Assembly (NCBI GenBank): GCA_905210055.1
Contig: CAJLVH010000097.1
Location: 1-7,463, forward strand
Direction: 5' to 3'
Length of the DNA: 7,463 nucleotides
DNA from: an uncultured Enorma sp.
GTDB taxonomy: Bacteria > Actinomycetota > Coriobacteriia > Coriobacteriales > Coriobacteriaceae
In this document: positions 5,549 through 7,463 of the stretch, piece after piece
Layout of the letters: every line of letters starts with the position of its first letter
Numbering within the stretch: the stretch's first letter is position 1
Translations under genes and position numbers: made by a program
The notes under the pieces: model-generated
Seen by the model: only the letters and a program-made list of their open reading frames with translations
Told to the model about the DNA's origin: nothing
Databases searched by the model: none

Positions 5549-7129
5549 TCAGGCAAGGCCGAAATGCTGCAGCGCGGTGGCGACGCCGTCCTCCTGGACA
5601 GCATCGGTCACATAGTCCGCGCAGGCGCGGGCGGCGGGCAGCGCGTTGCCCATGACCACCGCTACATCCACGGCGGAGAGCATGGTCACGTCGTTTTCGG
5701 AATCCCCGAACCCGTACACCGTGCCGAACTCGATGCCGCGCTCGCGCAGCGCCCGCCAAATGGCGCGCATGCCTTCGAACTTGTTGATATCCGGAACCGT
5801 CATCTCGTGCGCGCCGATACCTAAGTCGGATACGACGAAGTGCTCGCGGATGAACGGCATGGCCGGTTCCAAGCGATTGAGCAGAGCGGTGTCGAACACG
5901 ATCTTCGCGACCTTGAACGAATCCGGCTCCGCAAGCAGCGCTCGCACGCCCTCGATGTCGACACGCCGTTCCTCATGCGCCTCGTCGTCGAACAGCGACG
6001 GCACATCCGGCCAGCTCAGGGTAATGCCGCTCGTAGCCGTCTCGAGATATGCGGGCATGTGCACCCGTTCGAACACATCGACGAGCTCGCAGATAAGCTC
6101 ATGCGGAATGCTGCGCTCGCGAATCACCTCGCCGTCGAACTCCACGTGCCCGCTGGCGAGCATGATCTTGCCTGCGAACGGACAAGCAAGCACCGCGGGC
6201 GAAACCGATATCGGCGGACGCCCCGTGCAGAGCACCGCAATGTTCCCGCGCCCCACGAAGCGCTCGATCGCGGCGCGCACCGCGGGCGTTGGTGCGGAAA
6301 GCTCATGTGGGATGTCGTCGTGATCCCACGTGAGTGTGCCGTCGACGTCGAAGAACGCGACCGCCGGCAGCGTATCCTCGCGCCTGATGCGCCCTGTGGC
6401 ATCCACCTGCAGCCGCACGTCCGCCGCCGCACTTCCCCGGCGCACCCGCTCGACGTTCCTGCCGTCGCTCGCCTCGAAAAACGCTTCCGCCTCGTCGCGA
6501 CCCATGCCGCCGCGCACCTTGCGCGCAACGAGCCGCTCATGCAGGAGCGACGAATCGGCGTCCAAAAAGACTGTGCAGTCGGCCAGCTCGACGAGCCCGC
6601 GCCACGGCTCCTCGTCGAGCAGTAGGTAGTTTCCCTCGACGAGCACCACGGGCGCATCGATCGTTATTCCCTCGGACACCACGTCGTGCTCGATGCGGCT
6701 ATAGACCGGCCAGCTCACCGGGCGTGCAGAGGTACGCGTCTCACGCACCTTCTCGATGAACGCGCGCACGTCGAAGGTCTCGGGTGCGCCCTTGATCGCG
6801 CGGAGCGGAAGCGTGCGGCCATCCGCCAACGTCACGTCGTGGCTGTCCAGATAGGTGTTGGGAAAGTGAAACCCGTCCATGCCGATCGCTTGCATACGCG
6901 GCAGCCGCGGATCCTCCTCCGCCAAGCGCTCCATCGTCGCAGCGAGCGTGGACTTGCCGGCACCGGGGGGCGCCGCGATGAACACGATGGTGCGTGCGCA
7001 GGCCGCATCTACGCGCTCCGTGCAGCGCGCAATCCGGTCGAGCAGCGGCAGCAGTACGCGTTCCACATCGGCATCGCGATATTCAGCGGCAACCGCCTGC
7101 CCGTTCACCTCAAGCTGAAATGTCACCAC
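5549..7129 (-). CDS. P-loop kinase fused to HAD-IIB phosphatase
   Basis: 526-residue two-domain cytoplasmic protein. Residues about 1-245 form a P-loop kinase of the uridine kinase/phosphoribulokinase-like group (related to FrcK, YggC and PanK types): Walker A APPGAGKST (53-61), GMDGFHFPN (83-91), KGAPETFD (113-120), PVYSRIEHDVV (141-151) and VEGNYLLLDEEPW (164-176). Residues about 255-526 form a HAD-IIB (Cof-type) hydrolase: DVDGTLT (261-267) with nucleophile Asp261 and acid Asp263, motif II Thr302 in CTGR, and GFGDSENDVTML (473-484) with the Mg-binding acids. All key residues are present in both halves, so both activities are plausible. The start GTG at 7127-7129 is chosen because AGGAG (7138-7142) is 8 nt upstream; in-frame GTGs at 7124-7126 and 7145-7147 fit less well. 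The substrate is unknown: a sugar or nucleoside for the kinase, and a phosphate ester, perhaps the same compound, for the HAD domain. Confidence 0.85.
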   Translation of the reverse strand: MVTFQLEVNGQAVAAEYRDADVERVLLPLLDRIARCTERVDAACARTIVFIAAPPGAGKSTLAATMERLAEEDPRLPRMQAIGMDGFHFPNTYLDSHDVTLADGRTLPLRAIKGAPETFDVRAFIEKVRETRTSARPVSWPVYSRIEHDVVSEGITIDAPVVLVEGNYLLLDEEPWRGLVELADCTVFLDADSSLLHERLVARKVRGGMGRDEAEAFFEASDGRNVERVRRGSAAADVRLQVDATGRIRREDTLPAVAFFDVDGTLTWDHDDIPHELSAPTPAVRAAIERFVGRGNIAVLCTGRPPISVSPAVLACPFAGKIMLASGHVEFDGEVIRERSIPHELICELVDVFERVHMPAYLETATSGITLSWPDVPSLFDDEAHEERRVDIEGVRALLAEPDSFKVAKIVFDTALLNRLEPAMPFIREHFVVSDLGIGAHEMTVPDINKFEGMRAIWRALRERGIEFGTVYGFGDSENDVTMLSAVDVAVVMGNALPAARACADYVTDAVQEDGVATALQHFGLA

Positions 7130-7182
7130 TGCGCACGCTCCTCTCACACCTATACCGCTCCGTTACCGAACCATCGCGACTC

Positions 7183-7215
7183 GTATCTCCCACATGTGCA
7201 TATTCTGGGAGATAC
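7183..7215. promoter_or_regulatory. 33-bp inverted repeat upstream of the kinase-HAD gene
   Basis: Perfect 10-bp arms GTATCTCCCA (7183-7192) and TGGGAGATAC (7206-7215) around a 13-bp centre, about 55 bp upstream of the GTG start. Its position suits an operator for the kinase-HAD gene. No clear promoter boxes could be fixed in 7130-7351, and no gene is seen there. Confidence 0.5.
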
Positions 7216-7272
7216 GGGCGCGTTGGAACGGTCTTATTGCCTACCTTTGCATATTATGGGACATACGGGCGC
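7197..7272 (+). repeat. Two tandem 25-bp direct repeats, period 51
   Basis: Copies at 7197-7221 and 7248-7272 agree at 23 of 25 positions. Each reads TGCATATT, one variable base, TGGGASATACGGGCGC. The first copy includes the right arm of the 33-bp inverted repeat, the second has only that half. A related TGCATTTTGGGACAT lies at 4233-4247. Five helical turns between copies would place them on the same face of the DNA, as for cooperative regulator binding. Confidence 0.6.
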
Positions 7273-7351
7273 CCGCATGCGTAGCGCCGCACTCACACGC
7301 CCGCGGCACATCCGCAGCACCGCGCTCGAGCGCCCGCGTCCCACCTGCATC

Positions 7352-7463
7352 CTACAGCTTGCGAACCTCCGCCGCCATGACGCGGCACAGATCCTCCGCC
7401 TGGGGCATGACGCCGCACGCCTCGAAGAAGCCGTGGTCGCAACCCAGGTAGCGGATGGGGGGG
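7352..7463 (-). CDS. C-terminal fragment of a probable alpha/beta hydrolase (5' part outside window)
   Basis: Only the last 36 codons and the TAG stop (7352-7354) are in the window; the gene enters from the right edge. The fragment contains YLGCDHGFFEACGVMPQAED. A GxDHGFF...PQAED ending is typical of alpha/beta-hydrolase esterases of the Aes/carboxylesterase type, where the His of DHGF is the catalytic histidine. The call rests on this short motif only, so specificity is unknown. The gene is in the same orientation as the kinase-HAD gene, but the 222-bp gap with repeats suggests separate transcription. Confidence 0.55.
   Translation of the reverse strand, partial: PPIRYLGCDHGFFEACGVMPQAEDLCRVMAAEVRKL

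Noticed and set aside
5394..5759. Upstream extension of the GH172 frame
   Set aside because: It runs through repeats R3/R4 and into the kinase-HAD gene, while the ATG at 5391-5393 has its own ribosome binding site and starts the conserved protein.
7457..7463. Run of seven G at the window end as a sequencing or contig-end artefact
   Set aside because: It can encode in-frame prolines of the alpha/beta hydrolase fragment and the sequence stops at the window edge, so nothing can be concluded.

Overview
The window is high-GC DNA with strong GGAGG-type ribosome binding sites. Its gene content resembles Collinsella and related gut Coriobacteriia (Actinomycetota): a split fructose-family PTS, a DeoR regulator, gluconate 5-dehydrogenase, a DUF2961/GH172 protein and a kinase-HAD fusion. 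The taxonomic call is an inference from codon use and gene types. No rRNA, tRNA, CRISPR array or transposase gene is visible.

Layout. Positions 1-1886, minus strand: a PTS operon transcribed EIIA > EIIB > EIIC, with EIIC running off the left edge. Positions 1887-2259: an AT-rich divergent control region. Positions 2260-3054, plus strand: a gluconate 5-dehydrogenase-like SDR, followed by an intrinsic terminator lying between two palindromic repeats. Positions 3208-4116, minus strand: a DeoR-family regulator, convergent with the SDR. Positions 4117-4295: the deoR promoter with two inverted TTTCGTTTC boxes, then two further inverted-repeat structures. Positions 4296-5393, minus strand: a cytoplasmic DUF2961 (GH172) protein. 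Positions 5394-5548: a gap holding two copies of the palindromic repeat in opposite orientation. Positions 5549-7129, minus strand: a P-loop sugar/nucleoside kinase-like domain fused to a HAD-IIB phosphatase. Positions 7130-7351: a gene-free stretch with a 33-bp inverted repeat and a tandem 25-bp repeat. Positions 7352-7463, minus strand: the last 36 codons of a probable alpha/beta hydrolase.

How the genes may work together (inference). This looks like a carbohydrate-use locus centred on a fructose-family PTS. The PTS would import and phosphorylate a sugar. GH172 enzymes cleave alpha-D-fructofuranosyl or D-arabinofuranosyl bonds, the SDR interconverts a ketogluconate-type and a gluconate-type compound, and the fused kinase-phosphatase could set the phosphorylation state of an intermediate. 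The DeoR protein probably controls both its own gene and the PTS/SDR divergent promoter, because the same 9-bp box occurs at both places and almost nowhere else. The most unusual features are the kinase-HAD fusion, the GH172-PTS pairing and a family of interspersed palindromes scattered between the genes.
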